64,000 bases of DNA, taken from the NCBI RefSeq assembly GCF_036884655.1, contig NC_088347.1, forward strand, positions 17,700,001 through 17,764,000. Reading direction: 5' to 3'. Positions 20,718 through 33,582 of the stretch are shown piece by piece. Within the stretch, counting starts at the first letter, position 1. Every line of letters starts with the position of its first letter. This DNA comes from Musa acuminata AAA Group. Lineage: Eukaryota > Streptophyta > Magnoliopsida > Zingiberales > Musaceae. The notes beneath the pieces were generated by a model that saw nothing but the letters and a program-made list of their open reading frames with translations, was not told where the DNA came from and did not search any database. Made by a program: the position numbers and the translations under genes.

Positions 20718-23601
20718 TGCTTTCCATAATGCATTTTCTTTTTTAGTATAGAATTAATTTTCTTGAAAATTACATGTTTAGATAATATAATGAAAATGCT
20801 AATGAATTAGGATTATGCTTATCATGTTTACCTTTCCAATGATTTTAAAAATAATCATGAAAAATGCATATCTTATGATAAACAAACAAAATGATTTTTG
20901 ATTGAAAATATGAAATCATGCTTGATGATTCAATAATGCATAATGATGTTTTAATAGTATGATTGATGATTTTATTTTATGCATGAGATTTTAAAGTTAT
21001 ACATGATGATTTTTGTGGTTTATTGATCTTGATGGTTTTATGACGAAATTCATTTTTTGATCCTAAACGTTGATGCATGTTTGAAAAGCATGTTAACATG
21101 AAATCAATCACTTAAAATGAAACACTTAAAAAAAATAAAAAATTCTATTATCAATGAAATCATGAATCTACTTATGTTATGAATTTTGTGAACCATAAAA
21201 ATGATTTTGATAATTTAAATTTAAATGAGTTTTATCAAAATCATGATCTTGATTTTTTGGAATAATATGACATTTCCTTTAATGATCATTTCGATTATTT
21301 AAAAGAAGATTTGTCAAAAATGATTCATGGAATTTTGAATTCATGACTTAATCCTTCATTTGTTTATGTGATGGTTGAAACCTTTGTACTTTTGAATTCT
21401 TCCCTTCTCCTTTCGATTTTTGAATTCATGCATCTTATATGTTGAAGATTTGAAATCATGTTTTGATATCATGCATACCCAAGAAATGTTGATTTGACAA
21501 ATTGAATGATTTGAAAATGAATGATGATTTTTCTCTTAAATGTAACTTATGATATTCTTTATGAATCATCATCTTGATTTCTCGATATTCGATACATGAA
21601 ATTTTATTATGAATCAAGATCTTGTTCTTTGAACTCCCATGTTTCTTCTTATTGTTTACTAAAGAAGAAAATTTCCGAAATGAATCATGAATTTTTGGAA
21701 TTAATAATTTTTATGATTCATAAAGAATTGAGAGATTAAAAAAATGTATCTATGTTTTTCTTTTTATGAATCTCTTGAAAATGATTTTGATTTGATGATT
21801 TGAATTTGAATAAGACTTATCTTGATTTCGAAATTTATAACTTAAGACTTCTTATATGCAAGAATCAAGGTACTATAACATTTGATCTCCTACATTTCTT
21901 TTTGACATTTATAAAAATAAAGGAGATCTATTGAAATAAATCATGTCTTTTGGTATTCAAATGATCTTATCTTTGATGATATGATTTCTTTGTATCTATG
22001 ATACAAATGCCTTGATATGATTGAATCACTGTTATAAAAGAAAAAGGAAATTGTTAGCTTGCTAATTGCAAAAATATACACAAGCTTGAATGATAAAACA
22101 TGAGATTGTCTATAGTGTAAATTTACTGTTATCATGATGTGTAGATTGAAATAATGATTAGAATATTGATGTAATTATAAATGATGATATGGTATTATGC
22201 ATAAAATACTCTTGATATTATTTTGATGCATACAAATGAAAAGTTATGAACATGCATGGTAGAATATAATTTGACAAAATTGATACCATCATGATATGAA
22301 ACATTTATGATTTGCAATGATGCATGCAATACTTGTGTTTTTTAATTATGATGTGATGTATTACATATGATGTGAATCATGATTTAAAATGCTATGAGTT
22401 GTTGCTAAAATGATATATTATAAATGTTGATTTAATGTTTTATATCATGAATGCTCTAAATGATGAATGTTTGGTATCATGATCAAAATGTTGATAAATA
22501 ATTAAAAATTTTAGTATCATGTATGACATGCTCATAATGTTGATTGATTTATTCAATAATGAAATATAAGGTTTTTGAAAAGGAGCATGTTTTAATTTGA
22601 AAATATAATGATGCATGAATAAGATTGATACTTACCTTTGTCTAAATTGATTTAAAGGGTCTTTCCTTCTTTTTGACAATGACAAAGGGGGAGATAGCTA
22701 GCTTGCACAAGACAAGGAAGCAAAAAATTGTAAACATACACATCGCAAAAAGGGGCAAAACTTATTAGCTTGCTCATCTCAAAAGCAAGAAATGCTATCT
22801 TGCAATCTCAAGCAAATGTGCTATCTTGCCTATCTCAAAAGCAAAACTTGCAACTTGCACATTGCAATAGGAAGCAAGAATCATGAGCTTATACAAGAAA
22901 GCTATCTTGTATTTACTTTCGAAATTTTTGCTAGCTTGTATGTAGTAAAACTTGCATATCGTAAAAATTGCAAGCTTGTAGTCTAAAGAGAAGCAAACAG
23001 TTGCTATCTCAAGATGCTAAACTTATACTTTGCAATGGAAGCAAAATTGCAAGCTCAAACATTACAAAGGGAGCAAAATTTGATAGCTTGTAACTTGCAT
23101 ATTTCAAGAGTTGCTTTTTGAACATCTTAAAACTGCAAGCTTGCATGTTCTAAAATATTGTAAAATGTTGTAAAGTAGGACATGCTATTTTACTGTCTTG
23201 TATATCTAAAACTTGATAGCTTGAATATTCTAATGTGGTATAGCACTTGCTAAATTTTTGCTAGCCTGCATGATGTAGCATTTGCTAAATTTTCAAGCTT
23301 ACAAATTGCATGATGATAAACCTTGATATTATGTTTTTCATTCAATAAGTTGAATTCATCTCTCAAACACATAGAAAGTGACACTTCTCCTTTTTATTGA
23401 TGACAAAGGGGGAGAAGTATGATCATGTTATACATGATGACGTATTGCAAATATTCATGATGAATATTTGCAATGACTTGAATTTGGCTTGAATTCAAGG
23501 TTCTATCAATATATCATATTGATAGGGGGAGTTTGTTTAAACTTTAGGAGTTAAGGTTAACTCCGTCATAAAGTGGTTGTCATCATAAAAAATGGGAAGA
23601 T
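20718..23601 (+). other. AT-rich non-coding tail of element B, with PPT
   Basis: Similar in plan to A's tail: ATGATTT-rich sequence, then repeated TTGCTAGCTTGCA-like words (about 22690-23300), then GACAAAGGGGGAGA motifs near 22681 and 23403, a TAGGGGGAG run near 23523, and the terminal AAAAAATGGGAAGAT PPT at 23587-23601. Small open frames here look random. Confidence 0.7.
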
Positions 23602-25333
23602 TGTTGAATCACGTATTTTGATAATGAAACCACTTGATATGTGTTTATGATTTAATCTACGTTTTGAGTGATGCAGGATGCTTCAATCAGGATGAGACAA
23701 TTAAAGTAGGAAAATAATGTTGTGCTGGAGGAACATGTCAGAAGATTGGACGTCGGGCCGGTGGATCGGTCGACGTATCAACAGAAGGCTTCGGGCCATA
23801 GATTCGGGCATCGGGCCAAGAAAAGCGGGTATTACGCCAAGGATATCGGAGTTATGGAGTCAACTAGCTGATTGGGCAATAGGCCGCAAGAGAGGACGAT
23901 GCGCCGAAGAATCGGACGAAGCATCGAGGGACCAATGACATGCCGGACAACTTGATTAATTGCTTAGGAGTAATTGTCTAGATCGAACTTTTGTTTTACA
24001 TGTGCAGGATTAACTACGATAGCTTGAAGATATAAAGCAAGTCTATCGGAGTCAAGTTCGATGGGTGTTCGAGAGTCCGAAGATTCGTCGGAGATGCTAT
24101 CGGAACTAATCGAGAAGAAATCGGGGACTTGTCAGAGTTTTCGGAAGTCCACCGAAGAGATCGTTGGAGGTTCGCGGAGATCACCGAGAAGGCTCGGCTA
24201 CTCGCTGAGCTCACCACAAGATCGGGAGCCTACTGGGAGTCTACCGAAAGAAATCCGAGGGTGTATCGGAAGTCCGCCGGAAGATCGCCGGAAAGCTCAC
24301 TGGAAGGAGACTCGACGTTTGCCGGTTGAAAACTTGCTTAGGGCTATGTTTTCAGTTACGTAGTTTGTATGTAATTAGGGTTAGGATTAAGGGATAATCC
24401 TATATCCTGGTTAGGGGCCAATTGGGCCTAATATTACCTAGTTTGGGCCAGATTTGAAGCCCATCTAGTGGCCCGTAGGACCGAGCGGTGGAACCGTCGG
24501 ACTAGGCAGTGGCACTACCCAGAACCCAAGGATCGGGCGGTGGTACCGCCGAACTGGGCAGTGGCACCGCCCAACACCCAAGAGTTCGGGCGGTGGCACC
24601 ACCCAGAACCCGAGAGTTTCGGCGGTGGCACCGCCAAAACTTTGTCAATGTTGAAATTGACAAGCGGTAGCACCACCACCGACAGGCGGTGGCACCACCA
24701 CCGACAGGCGGTGGCACCACCAGTCATCGGTCGATATGACATTAACAGGTGGTGGCACCACCAGCCTCGAAAACCCAAGAGAATTCAAAATTTGAAGCTC
24801 AAATTTGAATCCTCTTGGGGTCTATAAATACCCCTCAAATCTCAACAGAGAATACAACTTTTTTAGTAGCATTAGATTGAGACAAAAGCCTTTGTAAAGT
24901 TTTTGGCAAGCCTTGTTTTCAATTGCTTAGTGTTCACCTTCTTCTTTCTCATTAAAAATCTATAAGAGTGTGAACCACTTGTAAAAGGTTGTAAGAGGAG
25001 TATTTGTCTTTTCCCTTCAAAGTGATTTGCAAGTGGAAGTTGGGAGCTTCATCGATTAAGTCTTCGCAAGTGGATGTAGGTCATTTTGACCGAACCACTT
25101 TAAATTGGTGTGTTCCTTGAATGTGTGAGTGTTTACCTTTTTTAAATCATTATTTACATAGCAGCAAGCTTTCAGGTTTTATCTTCTCACTTTACTCGAG
25201 CTACTTTCACCAAGTCATTCATTATCGAATCGAAATCCCTAAGTATTTACGAAATCATTTTCAAACTTACGAGTTTTAATCTGCTACACTAATTCAACCC
25301 CCCCCCCCTCTTAGTGCCGCTCCGATCCTAACT
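23602..25333 (+). repeat. 3' LTR of element B
   Basis: Starts TGTTGAATCACG, ends GATCCTAACT. Palindromes at about 24483-24765; TATAAATA at 24823-24830. The last base is T where A is expected. It is followed by the TSD GACGG. Confidence 0.88.
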
Positions 25334-25594
25334 GACGGAAGAGGAATCGGTGGAGTGGATGTAGGTCATGACTACCGAACCACTATAACTCGGTTTGTAT
25401 TTACTTCTTGCAATTTACATTTACTACAAACTGCCATTCTTTAGTTGATTTACATCCACTACACTCTTCCGTATGCTTTCAAGTTAACATCTTCTGAAAC
25501 GGGTTTAATGACAACGAGATTCAAACCGACATAATTTTTACCGTTGCACTAATTCACAACCCCCCCCCATCTTAGTGCCGACTCGTTCCTAACA
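25334..25594 (+). repeat. 3' LTR of element A, second part
   Basis: After the duplicated GACGG (25334-25338) the sequence continues A's LTR from AAGAGGAATCGG through the C-run to CCTAACA at 25594. It is collinear with 12950-13164 of the 5' LTR, and it supplies the LTR end that the 5' copy has lost. Confidence 0.88.
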
Positions 25595-28500
25595 CAACCT
25601 TCCTCTTAAAGAACTTATAGGATTTTTATTGATATATAAAATAACATGTAAAACATATGATGAAGAAGAGAAAACCTTCCAAAGAAAAAAAAAGATTTTA
25701 CCCTCAAATCGAAAGAAGATTATTCGAGCAAAAGCTAAGTGATGACGAAGAAGACATGAAATTTATTATAAAAAGTTCATTAGAAAAAATATAAGTTTAG
25801 CAAAAAGAGAAGATAAGAATAAAAGTAAGCTCAAGAAAAATATAGTCATATGCTATGAGTGTAGAAAGTTGGGATTATTAAAAAATGAGTATTCATATTT
25901 GAAAAATACGACCCCAACCCAAAAGAAGAAAAAAACACTCAAAACAATATGGGATGAATCAAATGAGTTTGAAGTGGAAGAATAAATGAATGAAAGAAAA
26001 GTAACAAATTATGCCTAAATAGCTTTTGACAATGAGATAATATTTTTTTTCAAAACTTCCTTATCGTATAAAGAATTACTTGAAGCATTTCATGATTTAT
26101 ATGATGAACTCAAAAAGATTGATAAAAAATATAATTCACTAAAAAGGGATCATGCATTACTCACTAATAAATTTGATATACTAAAATATATTTATGCATG
26201 ATAAATATACATTAGCATCTTGTACTCTTTACTCTAAATGTGAAGATTTAAAATCATCTAATCTTGAACTTAAAAAGAGTCATTTCAAAAATCACATACT
26301 TTGAAAAATATGAAAAAAGATCTAATTACCATGAATGAGAAACTAGAATATTGCTTAGAAGAATCAATTGATAGTAATAATATAATAGAATATCTTAAAA
26401 AGGAAAATATATTCCTATGACAAACATTAGAAAATTTTAAAATTAGAAATAAGTCACTTAATATAATTTTGCTAAACAAGATTATGTATTTAGAAAAGAA
26501 TGTATTAGTTTCATAAGGAGTAGCATACATCAAAAGACAACTAAATTTATAAAAGGATCCACATTACATATTCCTCCTAAAATTAAATGTAACTTTTATA
26601 AGTTTGATCACTATGCTTACACAGCAAACTTCCTAAGAAATAAGTCATTCTAAATTAGTTTGGGTTCCTAAAAAACCATAAATGATTTGAAATTAAAAGA
26701 TAAGAAATATATATCTAACTATGAATGATCCAAAGTTAAATAAGTACTTAAAACAAATCTCTCTTTCTTATAAGTATATCTTGAAACAAGAGCTAAGAGT
26801 AAAAGATGACATTTTGATAATAGATACTTAAGGCACATGATTGTAGATTCTACAAACTTTTCAAAGCTCACTAGCCGAGATGGATGATATATTACATTCA
26901 GAGATAATAATAAAAGAAAAATCATTTGTATTAAAAATATTAGTAACAAATCAAATATTTTAATTAAAGATATACTTTTAGTAGGTAACAAATCTCTCTT
27001 TCTTATAGATATATCTTCAAATAAGAACTAGGAGTAAAATATAATATCTTGATAGTGGATACTTAAGGCATATGATCGTAGATTTTATAAACTTCTCAAA
27101 GCTTATTGGCCAAGATGGATGATATGTTACCTTTAGAGACAACAATAAAAGAAAAAATCATTAGCATTAGAAATATTGGTTATAAATCGAATCTTTTAAT
27201 TAAATATGTACTTTTAGTAGATAGTTTAAAGCATAACTTAATAAGCATTAACCAACTTTATGATAAGGGATATAATATTAAATCTGAATCTCAGTATCAT
27301 AGAAATACTAAATAAGAATAAATCTATGATATCTTTAAGAAGTGGTAATATTTATACTATTGAGATCTTAATGATTTTCATGATGTAACTTATTTTTTGG
27401 TTTTAAATGATGATGCATGGCTGTGGCATAGGAGATTAGAACATGCTAGTATGAAATTAATTTTACAAATTGGAACTAAAGAACTTGTAGGAGGAATGCC
27501 TAAATTTAAATTTGTTAAAGATAAAATTTGTGATGCATGCCAACTAATTCACATAGATTTATTTGGACATATTAATAACATAAGTTTAGAAAGTAGCAAA
27601 TATATTTTTATGATTATTTATGATTATATTAGATATACTTTTTGGTACAGAAAAATAATTATTTCAATATTTTATCAAATTTTGTAAATAAGTTCAAAAT
27701 GAAAAATATTTTATGATTTCTTTTATTTGTAATGATCATAGTGGTGAATTTAAAATTTATGATTTTCAAAAATTTTATGATTTGAATAGGTATGACTATA
27801 ATTTCTTCACTCCAAGAAATCTACAACAAAATAGAGTTGTTGAAAAAAAATAAAAGTTTACAAGAGATGACAATAAGCATGCTTAATGAACATAGCCTAC
27901 CTAAATACTTTTGGGCCAAAGCCGTTAACACGACATGCTATATCATGAATATGGTTCTTATAAGATCTCATATATTTAAAATGTTTTATGAATTGTGTAA
28001 CAATAAAAGACCCAACATCTTATGTTTCAAATTTTTTTGATATAAATATTTTATTTTAAATGATAAAGATGTCTTAAGAAAATTTAATGTAAAATCTGAT
28101 GAAGACATTTTTCTTGAATATTTCTCTATCTCCAAATCTTTTCGAGTTTTCAATAAGAGATCTATAGTCATCAAAGAATCTATACATGTTTTTAATGAAT
28201 CTCTCACAACTAAGAAAAATAATTTTGATGGTAATTTTAAATTTGATAAATTGAATTTGAATGAGGTTTTTTATCCTTAAAGCAACTTAGATACATCTAC
28301 TTCTGAAGAAACTTTACCTAAGAAATAGAAGTATATAGATGCACATTGTAAGGAACTAATTATTGATGATATATTAAATAGTGTTCAAACTCATTCTTCA
28401 TTAAAAAATATTTATGCAAATGCTACTTTTTATCTCAAATTGAGCCTAAATGCATTGATGATATTCTTAAAGATGACTCATGGGTCTCAACAATCCATGA

Positions 28501-29576
28501 AGAACTAAATCAATTCGAAAAAAATGAAGTTTGGATACTTATTCCTGGACCTAGTGATTATCTTATAATTAGCACTAAGTGGGTCTTTAGGAATGAGAAA
28601 GATGAACCAAGTGTCATGATTTAAAACAAAACTAGACTAGTAGTCAAAGGTTTCAACCAAGAAGAATGTATAGACTATGAAGAAACTTTCGCTCTTATGG
28701 CTAGACTTAAAGCCATATAGATACTTCTTGCTTATGCATATTTTAAAAATTTTAAATTATTTCAAATGGATGTCAAAAGTACTTTTCTTAATAGTTTTAT
28801 TTTTGAATAAGTTTATGTTGAGCAACCACCTAGATTTTAAAATGATCTTTTTTCAAACCATGTTTATAAATTATCTAAAGCTCTTTATGGGTTGAAGTAA
28901 GCCATGAGATGCTTAGCTTCTTTCTTATTTAAAATATTTTTTCAAAAAAAAAAAGTCGATACTATATTATTTATTCAATATTTTAATAATATTTTTTATT
29001 ATTTAAATTTATATTTATGATATTATTTTTTATTCTACTAATAAATATTTATGTGAATCATTCGTGAGTCATTTGCTAAAAGTATGAGTCAAGAATTTAA
29101 AATAAGTTTAATAGTGAATTGATATTTTTTTCTAAGTTTACAAATTAAGTTACTAAATGATGAGATTTTTATTAATCAAATTAAATATATTTTATATCTA
29201 TTATAATAATTTTATATTGATAATGCTAAGAATATCAACACAATAATGAACATTTCTACTAAATTAAATATGAATAATGAAGGAGAATGCTTTCATAATG
29301 AAGGAGAGGCATGATAGGCAATTTACTATATCTCATTATAATTAAACTTGATATAATGTTTCATATTGGGCTTTGTATAAGATTTCAGTTTAATTCCAAA
29401 TAATCTCACTTTAAAGCGATAAAAAAAAAATTTAGGCACCTAAAAGAAATATTATCTCTAGGATTATGATATCCTAAATCTAATAATATTGATTTGATTG
29501 CTTATATTGATGCTGACTTTATAGAGATGAATAAAAAAAGTACCTCTAGAACTTGTTAATTCCTAGTGTTGAATCT
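25595..29576 (+). pseudogene. Element D, right part: decayed copia gag-pol
   Basis: Continues D's gag from the insertion point (LPLKELIG). It then shows, with many stops and shifts, a degenerate gag end and protease-linker zone (about 26,600-26,990, including RHMIVDSTNFSKLTSRDG). The GAG-pre-integrase motif follows at 27397 (WLWHRRLEHASM, CDACQ), then an integrase start fused by a short deletion (LIHIDLFGHI). Next come the integrase C-half (27792-28040: NEHSLPKYFWAKAVNTTCY), RT scraps (28,460-28,900) and an RNase H piece ending at 29576, where element C abuts. The domain order gag-PR-INT-RT-RH is Ty1/copia; it is dead. Confidence 0.8.
26751..27220 (+). repeat. 235-bp tandem duplication inside element D
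   Basis: AAACAAATCTCTCTTTCTTATA begins near 26751 and again near 26986, and the following about 235 bp match throughout. Both code the protease/pre-integrase stretch (RHMIVDSTNFSKL and its diverged copy). This is duplication by unequal exchange or slippage after insertion. Confidence 0.8.
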
Positions 29577-30848
29577 CGAATTTTGATGAGAAAACTATTT
29601 GATAATGTTATGATCTAATCTGCATTTTGAGTGACGCTAGACTAGCGTCGATCAGGAGAGGCAAATTGATTAAAGTAAGAAAAATAAAAAGTTGGGATGG
29701 AATTAAACATGTCAGAAGATTGGATGTTAGACCGGAAGAATGGTCAATGTGTCGACAGAAGGCTTCGTGCCATGAATTCGGGCATCAGGCCAAGAAGATC
29801 GGACATTGCGCTAAAGAAATCAGATGTTGTGAGAAGGAAACATGCCAACTGGGCAACATGCCGAAGGAGAGAATGATGTGCTGAAGGGTCGGATGAAGCG
29901 TCGGATAAACTAATGACATGCTGGACAACTTAGTATTCCTACTTGTAATAATTTATCTAGATCGAAGTAGTTTTAGTTGTAATTGGGTTAATTTAGAATA
30001 TAATTAGGCCAACTCAATTAGGGACCAATTGGGCCTGAATTAGAGCTATTTTGGGCCAAAAGAAATACTCATTCAATGACCCAAAAGTTGGGTTATGTGG
30101 TGGCACCGCCAAAGGCTTAGTCTCTAAGACACGATCTCTGAGGCTGTCAAGCGGTGGTACCACCCAGACATAGTCTCCTAGACTGTGTCAAGAGGTGGTA
30201 TCACTAGACTAAGCGATGGTACTACCCAAATTAAGCAATGGTACCGCCAGGACCTAGGAAACTCAAGATCAGACCTTTTTTGCTCTAATTTTAAAGCCAT
30301 TTGGGGTCTATAAATACCCCAACTATTCCTGCATGAAGATGCAAGAATTAAGCACAAAAATAGAGTTGAAAGGGGGGAAAGAATACTTGAGAAAAATTAT
30401 GTAATCTCTCTTAGGATTCTAGAGTCCCTTCTTCCTAGTATTTAGAAAGTTCTTCTAAAGGGAGATGTGAGGTCTAAGAAAGAGATATTGTAAAGATTCT
30501 CTCCTAAGCCTATTAGAAGGAGAAAAAGTATAAAAGGATAGTTGATCTTCGCCCATTGAAGAAAGATCAGTAGTGGAAGCCGATGGCCTCGAGTGAAGAG
30601 GAATCGGGAGTGGATATAGGTCACAATGATCGAACCACTATAAAAATCTAGTCTGCATTTAATTTAAGCTTTTCATTTTAATTGCAAATTGATTCTTTAC
30701 TTTCACTACGCTTATAAATGTGTTTCAAGTTAACATATTTTTTATATCGATTTTTATCGAATGTATGAAGTTTCAAAACCGATATTTTTATCATAAGCAC
30801 TGATTCACCCCTCCCCCCCCCCCCATTAGTGCTGACTCGATCTTAATA
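29577..30848 (+). repeat. 5' LTR of element C
   Basis: TGTTGAATC start, weaker palindrome cluster (about 30100-30250), TATAAATA near 30308, long C-run at about 30811-30824, end CTTAATA. About 1272 bp. Confidence 0.8.
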
Positions 30849-30899
30849 GTTGGTATTAGAGCCATGTTTTTTTCTCGTTTGGTTTAACACCCAAGAAAA

Positions 30900-33582
30900 A
30901 TGACTCTTTTTTGGTTTCAAGAGGGTCACTCTATTATTCGTCCTCCTATATTCAATGGAACAGACTACACTTATTGAAAAACTCAGATGAGAGTTTTCTT
31001 GCTTTCATTGAACCTCGATTTATGGAATATCATTGAAAACATATTTCAAAAGTCTTCTCTTCCGACGAACGATTGGAATGATTTGGAGAATGAAGACTTT
31101 CTCTTTGAATGTCAAAGCTTTGAATGCTTTATTTTGTGCTTTAGATAAAAATTAATTTAATCAGGTTTCTATTTACGAAACTGCATATGATATTTGGCAC
31201 ACTCTTGAAATCACATACGAATGCACTAGTAGAGTTAAAGATTCGAAAATTAATTTTTTGATGCATGATTTTAAATTATTTCGAATGAAGCAAAGCGAAA
31301 CTATTATTGACATGTACATCCATTTTATGGATGTCATCAATAGTTTAAAAATATTTGATAAAAGTTTTTCTAACATTAAACTTGTGAACAAAATTTTACG
31401 ATCTCTTCCTAAAAATTGGGATCCTAAAGTAACGGCTATTCAAGAATCAACGAACTTGAACCTTTTTCCGATTGAAGAACTTATTAGGTCTTTGATGACC
31501 TATGAAATGACGTCTAAGGCACATAATGAACTTGATGAACATAAGAATAACCTTCCAAATAATAGAAAGGATTTGACACTTAGAACTCAAGAAGACCACT
31601 CAAGCAAAAGCTCAAGTGACGATGACTTTGAACTCTTAATAATAAAGCTTAAAAATTTTATGAAGCAAGAATCCAAGGATAAAAATAAACTTAAAAAGAA
31701 TACAACTGCTTGCTATGAATATAAGAAGCTGGGGCACTCCAACGATGAGTATATGAAACTAAAGGAGTTGCCAAAGAAGAATGAAGCACTCAAGGACGAA
31801 TCAAGCGCATCCGAATTTAAGAAAAATGAGTTTGATGATGATATTAATTTTGATGCTTTGAATTTAAATAAACCTTCTCCTCTAACTAGCAACTTGGATA
31901 CATCTTCTTCTGAAACATCCTTACTCCAAGAATGAAAATATGTAGATGCTCATCCTAAGGAGCTAATCATAGGAGACACATCAAAGGGGGTTCAAACTCA
32001 TTCTTCTCTTAAAAATTTTTGTGCTAATGCCGCTTTTGTTTCTCAAATTGAACCAAAATGCATTGACAAAGCATTGAAAGATAATTTATGGGTCATTGCA
32101 ATGCAAGAAGAGTTAAACCAATTTGAGAGAAATGAGGTGTGGAAGCTTGTTCCGAGGCTAAATGACCATTTAGTTATTGGTACTAAATGGGTCTTTAGAA
32201 ACGAGCAAGATAAATTTAGTATCATGGTCAGAAACAAGGTTAGATTAGTGGCCAAGAGTTTCAACCAAGAAGAAGGTATCAATTATGAAGAAACCTTCGC
32301 TCATGTGATAAGATTAGAAGCCAAAAGGACGCTCCTTGCCTATGCTAGTAGTAATAATTTGAAGTTATTTCAAATGGATGTTAAAAGTGCTTTCTTAATT
32401 TGTTTTATTTTTGAAAGAAGTGTATGTTAAACAACCACCTAGATTTGAGAACTCTCTTTTTCCTAATCATGTGTTTAAGTTAACTAAAGCTCTATATGGA
32501 TTAAAACAAGCCCCAAGGGCTTGGTATGAGAAACTTAGCTCCTTTCTTATCTAAAATATTTTTTTTAAGCCAAGGTCGATAATACATTATTTATTGAAAA
32601 TTTTGAAAATGACTTTCTTGTTGTTCAAATTTATATTGATGATATTATTTTTTGTTCTACAAATGAATCCCTATGCGATCATTTTCTAAGAGTATGTGCC
32701 AAGAGTTTAAAATAAGCTTAATGGGTGAACTAACTTTCTTTTTAGGCTTACAAATCAAACAACTTAGTAATGATATTTTTCTTAGTCAAACCAAATATGC
32801 ATTAGAATTGCTAAAATGGTTTAATACAGTTGGTTCAAAAGCTATCAATACTCCTATGAGTACCTCCACTAAGTTAGACATGGACGAAAGTGGAGAAATC
32901 TTTGATCAAAAAACTTATAGGGGTATAATAGGTAGTTTACTATATCTCGTCGTAACTAGATCAAATATTATGTTTAGCATAGGACTTTGTGCTAGATTTC
33001 AATATAATCCTAAGCAATATAATCTTAAAGCAGTTAAAAGAATTCTTAGATACCTTAAAGGAACTCCTAATTTAGGATTATAGTATCCAAAATTCAAAAA
33101 TTTGAATTAATTGCTTATGCTGATGTAGATTTTACTGGATATAAAGAAGATAGAAAAAATACATCCGGAATATGTCAATTATTAGGTCATGTATTTGTTT
33201 CTTGGTCTTCTAAGAAACAAAACTCGATTGCATTATCTATAACCAAAGCTAAGTATATACCAGTCGGTGAATGTTGTGCACAAATTATATGGATAAAAAA
33301 TACATTAGAAAATTATAGAATTCACCTTAAGAATATTTTCATAAAATGTAATAACATAAGTGCAATATATTTAACAAAAAATCCTATTCAATGTTCTAAA
33401 ACTAAACATATTGACATTAGGCATCATTTTATTAGATATCATGTTAATAATCATGACATATCTTTAGAATTTATTAATACGAAATATCAATTAGCCGATA
33501 TCTTTACAAAACCGCTAAATGAAGAATAATTTGATTTAATTAGAAGAGAGTTAGGGATGTTAAATTGTCCGAATGCATAAGT
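30900..33582 (+). pseudogene. Internally deleted gag-RT-RNase H of element C
   Basis: ATG at 30900 opens a gag with early stops; it is clean from 31258 to 31935 (LFRMKQSETIIDMYIHF, LRSLPKNWDPKVTAIQE). The knuckle reads CYEYKKLGHSNDEY: the second and last cysteines are Tyr. The frame then passes directly into the segment before RT (NEFDDDINFDALNL; a stop at 31933), with protease and integrase missing. RT follows: WVIAMQEELNQFERNEVWKL and FQMDVKSAFL to 32430, a frameshift, [21 protein letters not shown] near 32635, GSLLYLVVTRSNIMFS. RNase H is in another frame (KKQNSIALS, HIDIRHHFI, LADIFTKPL) up to about 33582. It cannot be autonomous. Confidence 0.85.

Larger units (their letters stand above)
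18014..25333 (+). mobile_element. Element B: gag-only Sirevirus-like LTR element inserted in A's 3' LTR
   Basis: 7320 bp, flanked by a perfect 5-bp target duplication GACGG (18009-18013 and 25334-25338). LTRs are 18014-19731 (1718 bp) and 23602-25333 (1732 bp), alike by eye over their whole length. PBS TGGTATCAGAGC is at 19734-19745 and the PPT at 23587-23601. Internally it holds gag and an AT-rich tail only. Perfect TSDs and intact LTRs make it the youngest insertion in this nest. Confidence 0.92.
11635..25594 (+). mobile_element. Element A: gag-only Sirevirus-like LTR element, itself split by element B
   Basis: Starts TGTTGAATCTCGG at 11635 and ends CCTAACA at 25594. Flanks are CAACT before and CAACC after, an imperfect 5-bp target duplication. 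Removing A (with B) rejoins D's gag as ...KNLNN-LPLKELIG, aligned with KDLNIFSLEELIG in element B, so the insertion is certain. Its own parts are a 5' LTR (11635-about 13164), gag (13205-14159), an AT-rich tail, a PPT (16880-16894) and a 3' LTR (16895-18013 plus 25339-25594). No protease, integrase or RT is present. Confidence 0.85.

Noticed and set aside
22690..23300. Possible CRISPR-like array from repeated TTGCTAGCTTGCA words
   Set aside because: Spacing and words are irregular, there are no fixed spacers, and it lies in a plant retrotransposon tail.
20718..23586. Possible env-like gene after gag in element B
   Set aside because: Some Sireviruses carry an env-like frame, but here no frame exceeds about 64 codons and no membrane protein pattern is visible.
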